The notes: a model not told the origin generated them from the letters alone. Positions 53,474 to 63,061 are shown, counted from the first letter of the stretch. The stretch is DNA of 64,000 nucleotides from Halobaculum magnesiiphilum (GCF_019823105.1 NZ_CP081958.1:2604001-2668000); one strand, 5' to 3'. A program made the numbers and translations.

Positions 53474-53956
53474 ATGAATCTCCCCCGTCTCGGCGGCCCG
53501 ACGGGTCGCAAGCGACCGTGGCTCGCGGTCCTCCTCGCGCTCGCGGTCACCGGGCTGGGTCACGCGTATCTCCGCCGGTGGCTCCGCGGGTTCGCTTGGC
53601 TGGCTGTGACCTTTGCAGCCGTTCTTCTGTTTGCACCAGTTGACATGTTTGAGTCTGTTGTGGTTTCAGACCCCCAAACATATCCTATGATGCCTCCTGA
53701 AGTCACACTGGTAGTTATTGCTAGCGTAGTAGATGCGTATTTTGTGGCCCGGAGAATCAATTCTACCTCTCAAAGTTCTAAACCTGATATAGAAAACGAG
53801 TACCAATCCGAAGAAAATTCGCTAACATGTCCCAACTGCGGGAAGGACCTCGACGCCGACCTCGACTTCTGTCCGTGGTGTACGGCCCGGATCGACTGGG
53901 GCGGTCCCGGGACGTCCGAGGCGGCCGGCGGCCCCGACGACGGGTCGAACCCGTAG
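53474..53956 (+). CDS. Zinc-ribbon membrane protein with AT-rich central segment
   Basis: A 160-residue protein with two or three hydrophobic segments (about 17-60 and 75-92), then a hydrophilic linker and a C-terminal four-cysteine ribbon, CPNCGKDLDADLDFCPWC. This layout is common in haloarchaea (DUF7575-type ribbon); no function is known. Bases 53601-53830 have about 43% G+C (100 of 230 by count), against about 75% just before. The codons there (ATA, AGA, TCT, AGT, GTT) are unlike the rest of the window. The frame is intact across both junctions. Confidence 0.75.
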   Translation: MNLPRLGGPTGRKRPWLAVLLALAVTGLGHAYLRRWLRGFAWLAVTFAAVLLFAPVDMFESVVVSDPQTYPMMPPEVTLVVIASVVDAYFVARRINSTSQSSKPDIENEYQSEENSLTCPNCGKDLDADLDFCPWCTARIDWGGPGTSEAAGGPDDGSNP

Positions 53957-54016
53957 GGCGCCGCCGTCGGCCCGAGCCGCCGTCACGCTTTCCCCGACGG
54001 CCGACGGACTCGGCGC

Positions 54017-54379
54017 ATGGTCGCAGCGATCGACTCGCTCGTCGTCTTCGTCGTGAGCGCGCTGGTGGGGGGAATCGGCATCCACGCGGGGGCGCTGGTG
54101 TTGTCGGACGCCCGGAGCTACGAGCACGCCGTCTGGACGGCGCTCATCGGGGCGCTGGCGTGGGTCGTCGCGAGCGCGCTGTTCGGCTGGCTGCCGTTGC
54201 TCGGAACCGCGCTCACGTACCTCGCGTACCTCGCGGTGATCAAGTGGCGCTACAGGGGTGGCTGGATCACCGCGGCGGGGATCGCGCTCGTCGGGTGGCT
54301 CGCGGCCTCGCTCGTGTTGTCGCTGCTGTCGGCGGTCGGCTTCGGCGGCTTCTCCGCGCTCGGGATCCCCGGGGCGTGA
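54017..54379 (+). CDS. Small four-helix membrane protein, unknown
   Basis: A 120-residue, almost wholly hydrophobic protein with about four membrane helices: residues 5-30, 38-58, 60-75 and 85-110. Features are GGIGIHAGALVLSDARSYE between helices one and two, and a charged loop KWRYRGGW before the last. No cofactor motif is seen. It is 60 bp after the zinc-ribbon gene and might be co-transcribed. I do not recognise the family. Confidence 0.7.
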   Translation: MVAAIDSLVVFVVSALVGGIGIHAGALVLSDARSYEHAVWTALIGALAWVVASALFGWLPLLGTALTYLAYLAVIKWRYRGGWITAAGIALVGWLAASLVLSLLSAVGFGGFSALGIPGA

Positions 54380-54595
54380 GTTGCCGCGGCGGGTCGTGAG
54401 CCGCCCGCGGGACCGGCGGGTCCCACATGCTTTCGAGGCGAAACGTAGAAGCGGCCCCCGAAACGCAGTAGTGACCGTCGCCGCTTCTCCGCGGGCGTCG
54501 GGTAGGGGCGTCGCCCCGGGCCGCGGCGGCGATACCGTCGGCGAAGCGGGACCCGTAGCGTTTTACCCGGACACGGCACCATCATCGACCAGACA

Positions 54596-57352
54596 ATGAC
54601 GACCGACGCCGGCGGCATCGTGGGCGAGTTCCTCTCGCTGAAGGAGTCCACGGACGCGGACGTGCTCGCGATGCAGTGCGGCGACTTCTACGAATTTTTC
54701 GCCGACGACGCCGAGCTCGTCGCCGACGAGTTGGATCTCAAGGTGTCCCAGAAGTCGAGCCACGGCTCCTCGTACCCGATGGCGGGCGTCCCACTCTCGG
54801 AGCTGACGCCGTACCTGACGGCGCTCGTCGAGCGCGGCTACCGCGTCGCCGTCGCCGAGCAGTACGAGACCGACGACGGCCACGCCCGCGAGATCGAGCG
54901 CGTCGTCTCCCCGGGAACCGTCGTCGACCCCGACGGCGCCGAGGCGCGCTGGCTCGCGGCCGTCGAACACGACGCCGGCGCCGACGGCGCCGACGACGAG
55001 CCGTGGGGCGTCGCGTTCGCGGAGGTCACCACCGGCCGGTTCCACGCCGCCGCCGTCGCCGACCTCGACGACGTGCGCGCGGAGCTTCACCGCTTCTCCC
55101 CGGTCGAACTGCTCCCCGGGCCGGGCGTCCGGGACGAGGACGCCCGGCTCGCGGATCTGCGGGAGTCGACTGACGCTCGCCTCACGCTCCACGAGGCCGA
55201 GGCGTTCGCGCCCGGTCGCGCGCGGCACCGCCTCGGCGACCACTTCGGGACGCAGGCGCTCGACGCCGTCGGACTCGACGCCGACCCCGCGGTCGCCGCC
55301 GCCGGCGCCGTCCTCCAGTACGTCGACGACACGGGCGCGGGCGTGCTCGCGTCGATGACCCGGCTCGGCGGGCTGGACGCGGGCGGCAGGGTCGCCCTCG
55401 ACGCGACGACCCAGCGCAATCTGGAGCTCGTCGAGACCATGCAGGGCGAGCACACCGGCACTCTGCTGGACACCCTCGATCACACCGAGACGGCCGCCGG
55501 CACGCGCCTGCTGCGCGAGTGGCTCACCAGACCCTGGCGCGACCGCGGCGAGTTGGAGCGACGCGGTGCCGCCGTCGAGGCGTTCGCCGGCGCGGCGCTG
55601 GCGCGCGATCGCCTGCTCGACACCCTCGACGGAACCGCCGACCTCGAACGCCTGGCCGCGCGCGCGACGAGCGGCTCGGCCGGACCGCGGGATCTGGTCG
55701 CCGTCCGGTCGGCGCTGGGGCGGCTCCCGGAACTGGCCGCCGCCATCGACGGCACCGAGCTCGCGGACTCGCCCGTCCCCGACGTGCTCGCGCGCCCCGA
55801 CCAGGCGGCCGCCCGCGACCTCCATGACGAACTGCGCGAGGCGCTGGCCGAGGAGCCGCCGGGGAGCATCGGCGGCGACGGCGGCGTCATCGCCCGCGGA
55901 TACGACGAGGAACTGGACGAGCTGGTCGAGGAGTACGAGGAGGCCCTCGAGTGGCTCGACACGCTCGCGGAGCGCGAGAAGCACCGACACGGCCTGAGTC
56001 ACGTGTCGGTCGACCGCAACAAGACGGACGGGTACTACATTCAGGTGGGCAAGTCCGTCGCCGGGCAGGCGCCCGAGCACTACCGCGAGATCAAGACGCT
56101 GAAGAACTCCAAGCGGTTCGTCACCGAGGAGTTGGAGGAGCGCGAGCGCACCGTCCTCCGCATGGAGGAGCGCCGCGAGGAACTGGAGCGGCGCATCTTC
56201 GAGGAGGTTCTCGAGCGGGTCGCGAGCGAGGCGGAACTCCTCCAGGACGTGGGGCGCGCCCTGGCCGAGTTGGACGTGCTCGCGGCGCTGGGCCACCACG
56301 CCGCGACGAACGACTGGACGCGCCCGGAGTTCACCGACGGCGACGAGCTTCACATCGAGGCCGGGCGACACCCGGTCGTCGAGCGGACGACCGACTTCGT
56401 GCCCAACGACCTCCGGATGGACCGCGAGCGCGGCTTCCTCATCGTGACCGGGCCGAACATGAGCGGGAAGTCCACGTACATGCGCCAGTGTGCGCTGATC
56501 TCGCTGCTCGCGCAGACCGGCTCGTTCGTCCCCGCCGATTCAGCGACGCTCCCGCTCGTCGACGGCGTCTACACCCGCGTCGGCGCGCTCGACGAGCTCG
56601 CGCAGGGACGCTCGACGTTCATGGTCGAGATGCAGGAGCTGTCGAACATCCTCCACTCGGCGACGGAGGACTCGCTTGTCATCCTCGACGAGGTCGGCCG
56701 CGGCACGGCGACGTACGACGGCATCTCCATCGCCTGGGCCGCCACCGAATACCTGCACAACGAGGTGCGCGCGAAGACGCTCTTTGCGACCCACTACCAC
56801 GAGCTGACCGCCCTCGCGGAACACCTCCCGCGGGTCGCGAACGTCCACGTCGCCGCGGAGGAGCGCGACGGCGACGTGACGTTCCTCCGGCGCGTGCGCG
56901 AGGGGCCGACCGACCGCAGCTACGGCGTCCACGTCGCCGACCTCGCGGGGGTACCCGACCCCGTCGTCGGCCGCGCGGACGAGGTGCTCGACCGCCTGCG
57001 CGAGGAGAAGGCGATCGAGGCGAAGGGCGCCGAGGGCGGCGACGGGGGCGGAACCGGGACGAAACAGGCGGTGTTCGACCTCTCGGCGGGCGAGTTCGCG
57101 TCCGGCAGCGGGGACGCCGGGGCCGCCGGGGACGCCGGCGACGCTGGGGCCGAGGGCGACGCGGACCGATCGGCGGCTCGTGCACCCGCCGGCAACGGGG
57201 CCGCCGCGGCGACGGCCGACGCTGACGTGGAACTCGACCCCGAGACCGAGGCCGTGCTGTCGGCGCTGCGGGGGACGGACGTGAACGAGACGCCCCCCGT
57301 CGAGCTCATGGCGAAGGTGCAGGAGTGGCAAGACCGGCTCGACGGGGGGTAA
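54596..57352 (+). CDS. mutS: DNA mismatch repair protein MutS
   Basis: Mismatch sensor of 918 residues. The mismatch-binding F-x-E is present (F31-Y32-E33 in CGDFYEFF), placing it in MutS1. The clamp/lever region contains KTDGYYIQVGKS, and the ATPase has Walker A GPNMSGKST (K625), LVILDEVGRGTATYDG (Walker B) and ATHYHELTAL. A Gly/Ala/Asp-rich linker (about 805-870) separates the C-terminal helices (SALRGTDVNETPPVELMAKV). TTTTAC about 30 bases upstream is a weak TATA. It pairs with mutL at 22466. Confidence 0.96.
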   Translation: MTTDAGGIVGEFLSLKESTDADVLAMQCGDFYEFFADDAELVADELDLKVSQKSSHGSSYPMAGVPLSELTPYLTALVERGYRVAVAEQYETDDGHAREIERVVSPGTVVDPDGAEARWLAAVEHDAGADGADDEPWGVAFAEVTTGRFHAAAVADLDDVRAELHRFSPVELLPGPGVRDEDARLADLRESTDARLTLHEAEAFAPGRARHRLGDHFGTQALDAVGLDADPAVAAAGAVLQYVDDTGAGVLASMTRLGGLDAGGRVALDATTQRNLELVETMQGEHTGTLLDTLDHTETAAGTRLLREWLTRPWRDRGELERRGAAVEAFAGAALARDRLLDTLDGTADLERLAARATSGSAGPRDLVAVRSALGRLPELAAAIDGTELADSPVPDVLARPDQAAARDLHDELREALAEEPPGSIGGDGGVIARGYDEELDELVEEYEEALEWLDTLAEREKHRHGLSHVSVDRNKTDGYYIQVGKSVAGQAPEHYREIKTLKNSKRFVTEELEERERTVLRMEERREELERRIFEEVLERVASEAELLQDVGRALAELDVLAALGHHAATNDWTRPEFTDGDELHIEAGRHPVVERTTDFVPNDLRMDRERGFLIVTGPNMSGKSTYMRQCALISLLAQTGSFVPADSATLPLVDGVYTRVGALDELAQGRSTFMVEMQELSNILHSATEDSLVILDEVGRGTATYDGISIAWAATEYLHNEVRAKTLFATHYHELTALAEHLPRVANVHVAAEERDGDVTFLRRVREGPTDRSYGVHVADLAGVPDPVVGRADEVLDRLREEKAIEAKGAEGGDGGGTGTKQAVFDLSAGEFASGSGDAGAAGDAGDAGAEGDADRSAARAPAGNGAAAATADADVELDPETEAVLSALRGTDVNETPPVELMAKVQEWQDRLDGG

Positions 57353-57406
57353 GTTGGGGCGCGACCGGTCGCGCCCGGATCCCGCTTCGACCTACTCGGC
57401 GCCGTT

Positions 57407-58843
57407 TCACCGCCCCTCCGGGTCGTCCGGCGGCCGGTTGAACAGCATCGTGATGCGGTTTCCCTTCCCCGGACCACAGTCGAACCGGATCTCGCCGTTC
57501 GAGAGGTCGACCAGCCAGTGGACGAGCCAGAGTCCGAGCCCCGAGCCGTGATTGAGGCTGTCGATCTCGGTGTCGCCGGCGAGGACGGCGTACTCTCCCT
57601 CGGGGATCGGGGGACCGTCGTCGGCGACCGCGATCCCCACGCGGTCCCCCTCCTCGACGGTCGAGACGGACACCCGCGGTCGGTCGGTCTCGGCGTGATT
57701 GACGGCGTTCGTCAGGAGCTCCTGCACGGCGATCGCGAAATCCGGCAACGCGATCGCCTCGTGGCCCTCCTCGACGCTCGTGGTGATCGTCGCCTCGGGA
57801 TGTTCCGCGCGGACCTCCTCGGCGGCGAACCGGACGGCCGCCGCGAGATCGACCACGACGCGTTCCTCGGTCTCGGCCAGCGTCTCGACGATGAGTCGCT
57901 CCTTCTCGGCGGTCGCGAGGAGCGACTCGGCCGTCTCGACGATCGACGCCACGCTCGCGTCGGTCGGGACCTCCTCGCGGTGTTTCAGTAGCTCGACCCG
58001 GCCGAGGATCACGTTGAGGTCGTTGCGGAGGTTGTGCCGGAGGAGCCGCCCCATCACGCGCAGGTGTTGCTCGCGCCGGCGTCGGTCGGTCACGTCGCGG
58101 ACGAAGCCGACGATCCGGACGACCTCGCCGTCCTCGAACACGGGTCGACCCTGCACCCACACCCAGCGCCGGAAGCCGGTGTCGGGGGCGACGCGGTACT
58201 CGATGTCGACGGCCTCGCCGGCCGACAGCTCCCGCATCGCCGCCCGGACGCGGTCGCGGTCGTCCGGGTGGACCCCCTCGAGGAAGACGCGGGGGTCCTC
58301 GCGGAGCCGCTCGACCGGGATCCCCCAGAGGTCCTCGAAGGCGTCGTTGACGAACAGCACCTCCGACCAGTCGGCGTCGAACATCCACAGCACCTCCGTC
58401 GTGTTCGCGGCGAGCTCGCCCAGCCGCGACTGGGCCTCCTCGTGCTCGGCCTCCGCACGTCTGCGTTCGGTCACGTCGGTCGAGCTGACGACGTAGCCGT
58501 CGAGGCGGTCGTCCGTCGAGTTCATCACCCGGCTCCGCAGCCACACGTACCCCCCGTCGGCGGTGCGGTGGCGGTACTCGACCTCCGTCGTCGCGCCCGG
58601 GTCGTCGCCGATGACTGTCTCGAACGTCGACCGCACGCGGTCGCGGTCGCCCGGGTGGACGTACGCGAAGCTGGCCGTCCCCACGATCTCCGACGGCTCG
58701 TACCCCACGACCCGCTCGGCCGCGGCGTTCGCGTACCGGTAGACGCCGTCGTCGTCGATGACGACGATCTTGTCGTGGGCGTTGTCGAGCAGCGCGACCA
58801 GCTCCTCGGACCCGTACACGTTCGGTACCGTGGAGGCCACCAC
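57407..58843 (-). CDS. PAS-PAS sensor histidine kinase
   Basis: Soluble two-component kinase of 478 residues. Two PAS/PAC domains (about 15-130 and 140-265; VGYEPSEIVGTASFAYVHP and VNDAFEDLWGIPVERL) are followed by a HisKA helix with H-box GRLLRHNLRNDLNVI. The ATPase domain has N-box ELLTNAVNHAE, G1 VADDGPPIP and G2 GSGLGLWLVHWLV. No receiver domain and no adjacent response regulator, as is common for haloarchaeal kinases. GTG start at 58843. Stimulus unknown. Confidence 0.92.
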   Translation of the reverse strand: MVASTVPNVYGSEELVALLDNAHDKIVVIDDDGVYRYANAAAERVVGYEPSEIVGTASFAYVHPGDRDRVRSTFETVIGDDPGATTEVEYRHRTADGGYVWLRSRVMNSTDDRLDGYVVSSTDVTERRRAEAEHEEAQSRLGELAANTTEVLWMFDADWSEVLFVNDAFEDLWGIPVERLREDPRVFLEGVHPDDRDRVRAAMRELSAGEAVDIEYRVAPDTGFRRWVWVQGRPVFEDGEVVRIVGFVRDVTDRRRREQHLRVMGRLLRHNLRNDLNVILGRVELLKHREEVPTDASVASIVETAESLLATAEKERLIVETLAETEERVVVDLAAAVRFAAEEVRAEHPEATITTSVEEGHEAIALPDFAIAVQELLTNAVNHAETDRPRVSVSTVEEGDRVGIAVADDGPPIPEGEYAVLAGDTEIDSLNHGSGLGLWLVHWLVDLSNGEIRFDCGPGKGNRITMLFNRPPDDPEGR

Positions 58844-59000
58844 ACAAAAAACACGGCTCGCCCCCGATACGCACGCGACGCTCGCGGTTCGGCGCTCTCG
58901 GTATTCCGGTAGGGCGGACGGTGCCGGTCCTCCAGTCGGTCGGGCAGTTCCGGATCCCCGCGCCGTCCCCGACCGCTTCTGCCCGTCCGCTTCGTTCCCG

Positions 59001-59029
59001 CCCCCGCCGGTTCCGACAGCCGGCGGGGG
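59001..59029. promoter_or_regulatory. Perfect 10-bp stem hairpin upstream of rpa1
   Basis: CCCCCGCCGG (59001-59010) and CCGGCGGGGG (59020-59029) with a 9-nt spacer, ending about 20 bases before the TTTAA box at 59049-59055. The 243-bp divergent region between the histidine kinase and rpa1 otherwise holds only promoter elements. It could be a regulator site or a terminator of upstream transcription. Confidence 0.55.
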
Positions 59030-59086
59030 AACGCCCTCCGCGCGGTGAGTTTAACAGGAGTCGGGAGGTAGACTCGGACGGAACAC

Positions 59087-60352
59087 ATGGACATCGACGC
59101 ACACGCCGAGGAGCTCGCCTCCGCTCTCGGCGAAGACACAGAGGAGGTCAAGCGCGACTTGGAGAATCTCCTGGAGTACAGCGTTCCCATCGACGAGGCC
59201 AAGCAGTCCGTGCGCCGGAAGTACGGCGGGGGGGGCGGCGGCGACGCGGCGCCCTCGTCGGTCGACATCGCCGAGATCACGCCCGACTCGGGCAACGTCA
59301 CGGTCACCGCGCGCGTGCTGACGGTCGGGCGGCGGTCGATCCGCTATCAGGGCGACGACACCGTCATCCGCGAGGGCGAACTCGCCGACGAAACCGGGAC
59401 GATCAGCTACACCGCCTGGCAGGACTTCGGCTTCGAGGCGGGCGACACCGTCACCGTCGGCAACGCGAGCGTCCGCGAGTGGGAGGGCGAGCCCGAACTC
59501 AACCTCGGGGAGTCCTCGTCGGTCGCGATGGAAGGGGAGACGCTCGAGGTACCCTACGAGATCGGCGGCGAACGCGACCTCGTCGACCTGGCCGCGGGCG
59601 ACCGCGGTCGCACGGTCGAGGCGAAGGTGCTCGAACTCGAACAGCGCACCATCGACGGCCGCGACGGCGAGACGACGATCCACTCGGGCGTCATCGGCGA
59701 CGAGACCGCCCGGCTCCCGTTCACCGACTGGCAGGCCCGCGAGGCGGTCGTCGAGGGCGCCGAGCTCCGGATCGAGGACGTGTACGTCCGGGAGTTCCGC
59801 GGCGTCCCCTCGGTGAACCTCACCGAGTTCACCGAGGTGTCGCCCGCGAGCGTCGAGGTGAGCGACGAGGCGCCCCGCGTGAGCGTCGGCGAGGCGGTCA
59901 CCTCCGGCGGGATGTACGACGTGGAGGTGCTCGGCAACGTGCTCGAGGTGCGCGACGGCTCCGGGCTCATCGAGCGGTGTCCCGAGTGCGGCCGGCTCGT
60001 CCAGAACGGCCAGTGCCGCAGCCACGGGCAGGTCGACCCCGAGGACGACCTCCGCGTGAAGGCGATCCTCGACGACGGCACCGCGACCGTGACCGCCATC
60101 CTCGACCGGGAGTTGACCGAGGAGATCTACGGCGGCACCCTACAGGATGCGCTGGAGGCCGCCCGCGACGCGATGAGCCGCGAGGTCGTGGCCGACGACA
60201 TCGCCGAGACGCTCGTGGGGCGGGAGTACCGCGTGCGCGGCCATCTCTCGGTCGACGAGTACGGCGCGAACCTCGACGCGACCGAGTTCGAGCCCAGCGA
60301 GGACGACCCGGCCGCGCGTGCCGCGGACCTCCTCGCGGAGGTGGACGCGTGA
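59087..60352 (+). CDS. rpa1: Replication protein A, RPA1 (three OB folds plus zinc finger)
   Basis: Single-stranded DNA-binding protein of 421 residues for replication and repair. After an N-terminal helical segment and a Gly-rich linker (YGGGGGG) come OB folds at about 60-165, 170-275 and 280-390. The third holds a zinc site C298-x2-C301-x8-C310-x2-H313 (CPECGRLVQNGQCRSHG). TTTAAC lies about 35 bases upstream. It is first in rpa1-rpap1-rpe; the GTG of the next gene overlaps its stop (GTGA). Same order as in Haloferax volcanii. Confidence 0.95.
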   Translation: MDIDAHAEELASALGEDTEEVKRDLENLLEYSVPIDEAKQSVRRKYGGGGGGDAAPSSVDIAEITPDSGNVTVTARVLTVGRRSIRYQGDDTVIREGELADETGTISYTAWQDFGFEAGDTVTVGNASVREWEGEPELNLGESSSVAMEGETLEVPYEIGGERDLVDLAAGDRGRTVEAKVLELEQRTIDGRDGETTIHSGVIGDETARLPFTDWQAREAVVEGAELRIEDVYVREFRGVPSVNLTEFTEVSPASVEVSDEAPRVSVGEAVTSGGMYDVEVLGNVLEVRDGSGLIERCPECGRLVQNGQCRSHGQVDPEDDLRVKAILDDGTATVTAILDRELTEEIYGGTLQDALEAARDAMSREVVADDIAETLVGREYRVRGHLSVDEYGANLDATEFEPSEDDPAARAADLLAEVDA

Positions 60353-62235
60353 GTTCGAGCGACGGCGACGACGACGGGGGCGACGGGGGCGACCCCGGAC
60401 CGGGCAGCCGCGAGGTCGCCCACCGGCTGTTCGCCACGGAGTTCGACGACGCCGACCTCGAACACTCCGAGAGCGACGAGGAGCGCGCGCCCAACTACGT
60501 CGTCACCCCGACGGGCCTGCGCGTGAACCGGCTGTTCGCGGTCGGGGTGCTCACCGAGGTCGAATCGGTGAACGAGCAGACGCTTCGCGGACGCGTCGTC
60601 GACCCGACGGGCGCGTTCGTCACCTACGCCGGGCAGTACCAGCCCGACGAGGCGGCGTTCCTCGACCGGACGACGCCGCCGGCGTTCGTCGCGCTCACGG
60701 GGAAGGCACGCACGTTCCAGCCTGAGGACTCCGATCTGGTGTACACCTCCGTGCGCCCGGAGAGCTTCGCGACCGTCGACGCCGACACGCGCGACCGCTG
60801 GGTCGTCTCCGCCGCGGAGGCGACGCTCCGGCGGGTCGCGGTGTTCGCCGAGGCGCTCTCGATGGACGAGCGCGGCGACCGCCTGCGCGCCCGCCTGGAG
60901 GACGCCGGCGTCCCGACGGCGCTGGCGGCGGGGGTCCCGCTGGCGATCGACCACTACGACACGGGGACGCGGTACCTAGAGGCCGTCCGGACGGTCGCGG
61001 TCGACGCGCTCGAGGTCGTCGCCGACGAGCGCGAGGAGGTGCGCGCGCTCTCGGCCGATCCCGGCGACCGCGGCGAGGCCGACCTCGGCCCGCTCCCCGA
61101 GGTACCCTACGACTTCGCGGGCGCGACCGCGCCCGACCCCGAACCCGAGTCCGAGCCCGTCGAGTCGGCCGAGTCCGTCGACGCGGCGGATGCGGACGCG
61201 TCGGAGGCCGACACGGGAGCCGCCGACGATCCGGCTGCGGCGGGGACCGACGCGGCGGCCTCGACGGCGTCGACCGTCGACGAGTCCGGCGCCCACGACC
61301 CAGACGAGGCCGGCGAACCGGCGGAGGCGGCTGACGCGACCGACGACAGCGTCGCCGTCGCGGAGGCCGATCCCGGCGCGGGCGCCGAACCGGAGCCCGT
61401 CGAGTCCGCCGACGCCGGCGCCGAGGTGGACGGGGCTGACGACGACGAGCCGACCGCGGCCGACGCCGCGGACGAGGGCGACGGGGACGCCGCCGCGGCG
61501 ACCGAACCCGCGGACGCGGCCGGAGACCCCGACACGGAGGCGTCGGTCGCCGAGACCGATCAGGGCGCGAGCGCGGAGCCGGAGCCCGCCGAATCGGGTG
61601 GCGTGGACGATCTCGGCGACTTCGAGGACGCCGACGGCGACCTCGGCGAGTTCGACGCGGAGGCGGACGACTCGGCCGTCGACGCCGACGCGGACCCCGA
61701 GGACTTCGAGGACGCCCTCAGTGACGAGGAGCGCCGCGAGGTCGAGGAGGAACACGGCGTCGAGTTCTCCACGGGGAGCGAGGTGCCCGACGCCGGCGAG
61801 TCCGGCATCGAGACGCCGGAGCCGGACGACGACGGAACGGACCCCGCGGAGGCTTCCGAGCCGGCCGCCGATTCGACGGACGGATCGGCGGACACCGGTG
61901 CCGCCGAGGACGCGTCCGCCGGTAGCGACGACGTGTCCGCCGGTAGCGACGATGCGTCCGCCGACGGCGACCTCGGCGAGTTCGATGCGTCCGACGAGGA
62001 GGACGCCGCGACCGACGGGGAGGACGACGCCACCGCGGACGTGGACCTGGAGGACGCCGTCGTCGACCTGATGGCGGAACTGGACGAGGGCGACGGCGCC
62101 GACCGCGAGGCCGTCGTCGCGGCCGCGGTCGAGCGCCACGGCGTCGACCCCGGGGACGCCGAGGACGCCATCCAGGAGGCGCTGATGAGCGGCAAGTGCT
62201 ACGAGCCGGCCGACGGGGCGCTCAAGCCGATCTGA
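60349..62235 (+). CDS. rpap1: RPA-associated protein RPAP1
   Basis: A 628-residue partner of RPA1 (COG3390). The N-terminal ~235 residues contain an OB-like domain (RVNRLFAVGVLTEVESV, RGRVVDPTGAFVTYAGQY). The central ~300 residues are a very acidic low-complexity region of Asp, Glu and Ala with repeated DLGEFD motifs (three visible variants). A C-terminal helical domain (about 560-628, VVDLMAELDEGDGADREAV) may contact the partner. GTG start overlaps the rpa1 stop. In Haloferax the protein binds RPA1 and is needed for its function. Confidence 0.9.
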   Translation: MSSSDGDDDGGDGGDPGPGSREVAHRLFATEFDDADLEHSESDEERAPNYVVTPTGLRVNRLFAVGVLTEVESVNEQTLRGRVVDPTGAFVTYAGQYQPDEAAFLDRTTPPAFVALTGKARTFQPEDSDLVYTSVRPESFATVDADTRDRWVVSAAEATLRRVAVFAEALSMDERGDRLRARLEDAGVPTALAAGVPLAIDHYDTGTRYLEAVRTVAVDALEVVADEREEVRALSADPGDRGEADLGPLPEVPYDFAGATAPDPEPESEPVESAESVDAADADASEADTGAADDPAAAGTDAAASTASTVDESGAHDPDEAGEPAEAADATDDSVAVAEADPGAGAEPEPVESADAGAEVDGADDDEPTAADAADEGDGDAAAATEPADAAGDPDTEASVAETDQGASAEPEPAESGGVDDLGDFEDADGDLGEFDAEADDSAVDADADPEDFEDALSDEERREVEEEHGVEFSTGSEVPDAGESGIETPEPDDDGTDPAEASEPAADSTDGSADTGAAEDASAGSDDVSAGSDDASADGDLGEFDASDEEDAATDGEDDATADVDLEDAVVDLMAELDEGDGADREAVVAAAVERHGVDPGDAEDAIQEALMSGKCYEPADGALKPI

Positions 62236-63038
62236 TGGCCGGGGGCGCGGACCGGGACCCGCCGTCGGACCGGCGGTCGTCGCCGCTCGTCGAGCCGGTG
62301 CCGGACGCGCCCGCCGCCGTCGCCGACTTGGGCGGGGAGACCGGACTGCTGATCGCCGACTACCACGCCGGCATCGAGGCCGGCCTCCGCTACGAGCGCG
62401 GCGTCGAACTCGACAGCGCCGGCGACGAGCGTCGCGAGCGCGTGCTCGACTTGCTCGCGCGCACCGGCGCCGACCGGCTCGTCGTCCTCGGCGACCTGAG
62501 TCATCGGGTCGGCGGCGCCGGCGACGCAGAGCGCGAGGAGCTGGCGGCGTTGCTGTCGGCGGTCGGCGTCCCCGTGACGCTCGCGCCCGGCAACCACGAC
62601 ACCGGGATCGCCGAGTCGTTCGGCGACCGGATCGAGACAACGCCGCCCGGCGGCGCCCGTCTCGGCGACGTGGGCGTGCTCCACGGCCACACGTGGCCGT
62701 CGCCGGAGGTGCTCGGCGCGATGGTCGTCTGTATGGGCCACGAACACGTCGCCGTCAGGCTGGAGGACGATGTCGGCGGCGCGCGCGCGGAGAAGGCCTG
62801 GCTGCGCGGACCGCTCTCGCGTGCGGCCTTCGACGGTAGTGTTGATCTCGCGAGCGCCGATGTGGAGTGGCGGGACCCGGAGTTGATCGTGTTTCCGGCG
62901 TTCAACGACCGATCGGGCGGCACGTGGGTGAACGTCGAGGGGAAGGGCTTTCTCGCGCCGTTCCTCCCGGACGCGCTCTCCGACGGCGAGGCGTACCTCC
63001 TCGACGGCACCCGGCTTGGTTCGTATCGCCGGATCTGA
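62235..63038 (+). CDS. rpe: RPA-operon calcineurin-like phosphoesterase
   Basis: Metallophosphoesterase of 267 residues closing the rpa1 operon. Metal motifs are IADYHAG (first, with Y replacing the usual x-x of DxH spacing), VLGDLSHR, APGNHDTG, LHGHTW and GHEHVAV. Start ATG overlaps the rpap1 stop by one base (TGATG). The phosphoesterase may act on DNA ends or nucleotides during repair, but no substrate has been shown. The C-terminal ~75 residues (KGFLAPFLPDALSDGEAYLL) are outside the core fold. Confidence 0.9.
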   Translation: MAGGADRDPPSDRRSSPLVEPVPDAPAAVADLGGETGLLIADYHAGIEAGLRYERGVELDSAGDERRERVLDLLARTGADRLVVLGDLSHRVGGAGDAEREELAALLSAVGVPVTLAPGNHDTGIAESFGDRIETTPPGGARLGDVGVLHGHTWPSPEVLGAMVVCMGHEHVAVRLEDDVGGARAEKAWLRGPLSRAAFDGSVDLASADVEWRDPELIVFPAFNDRSGGTWVNVEGKGFLAPFLPDALSDGEAYLLDGTRLGSYRRI

Positions 63039-63061
63039 CGGAGGACGCCCCGTCGGAACCG

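Noticed and set aside
58921-60348. Upstream extension of the rpap1 frame through rpa1
   Set aside because: Out-of-frame, Arg-rich reading of rpa1; the GTGA overlap at 60349 is the natural start.
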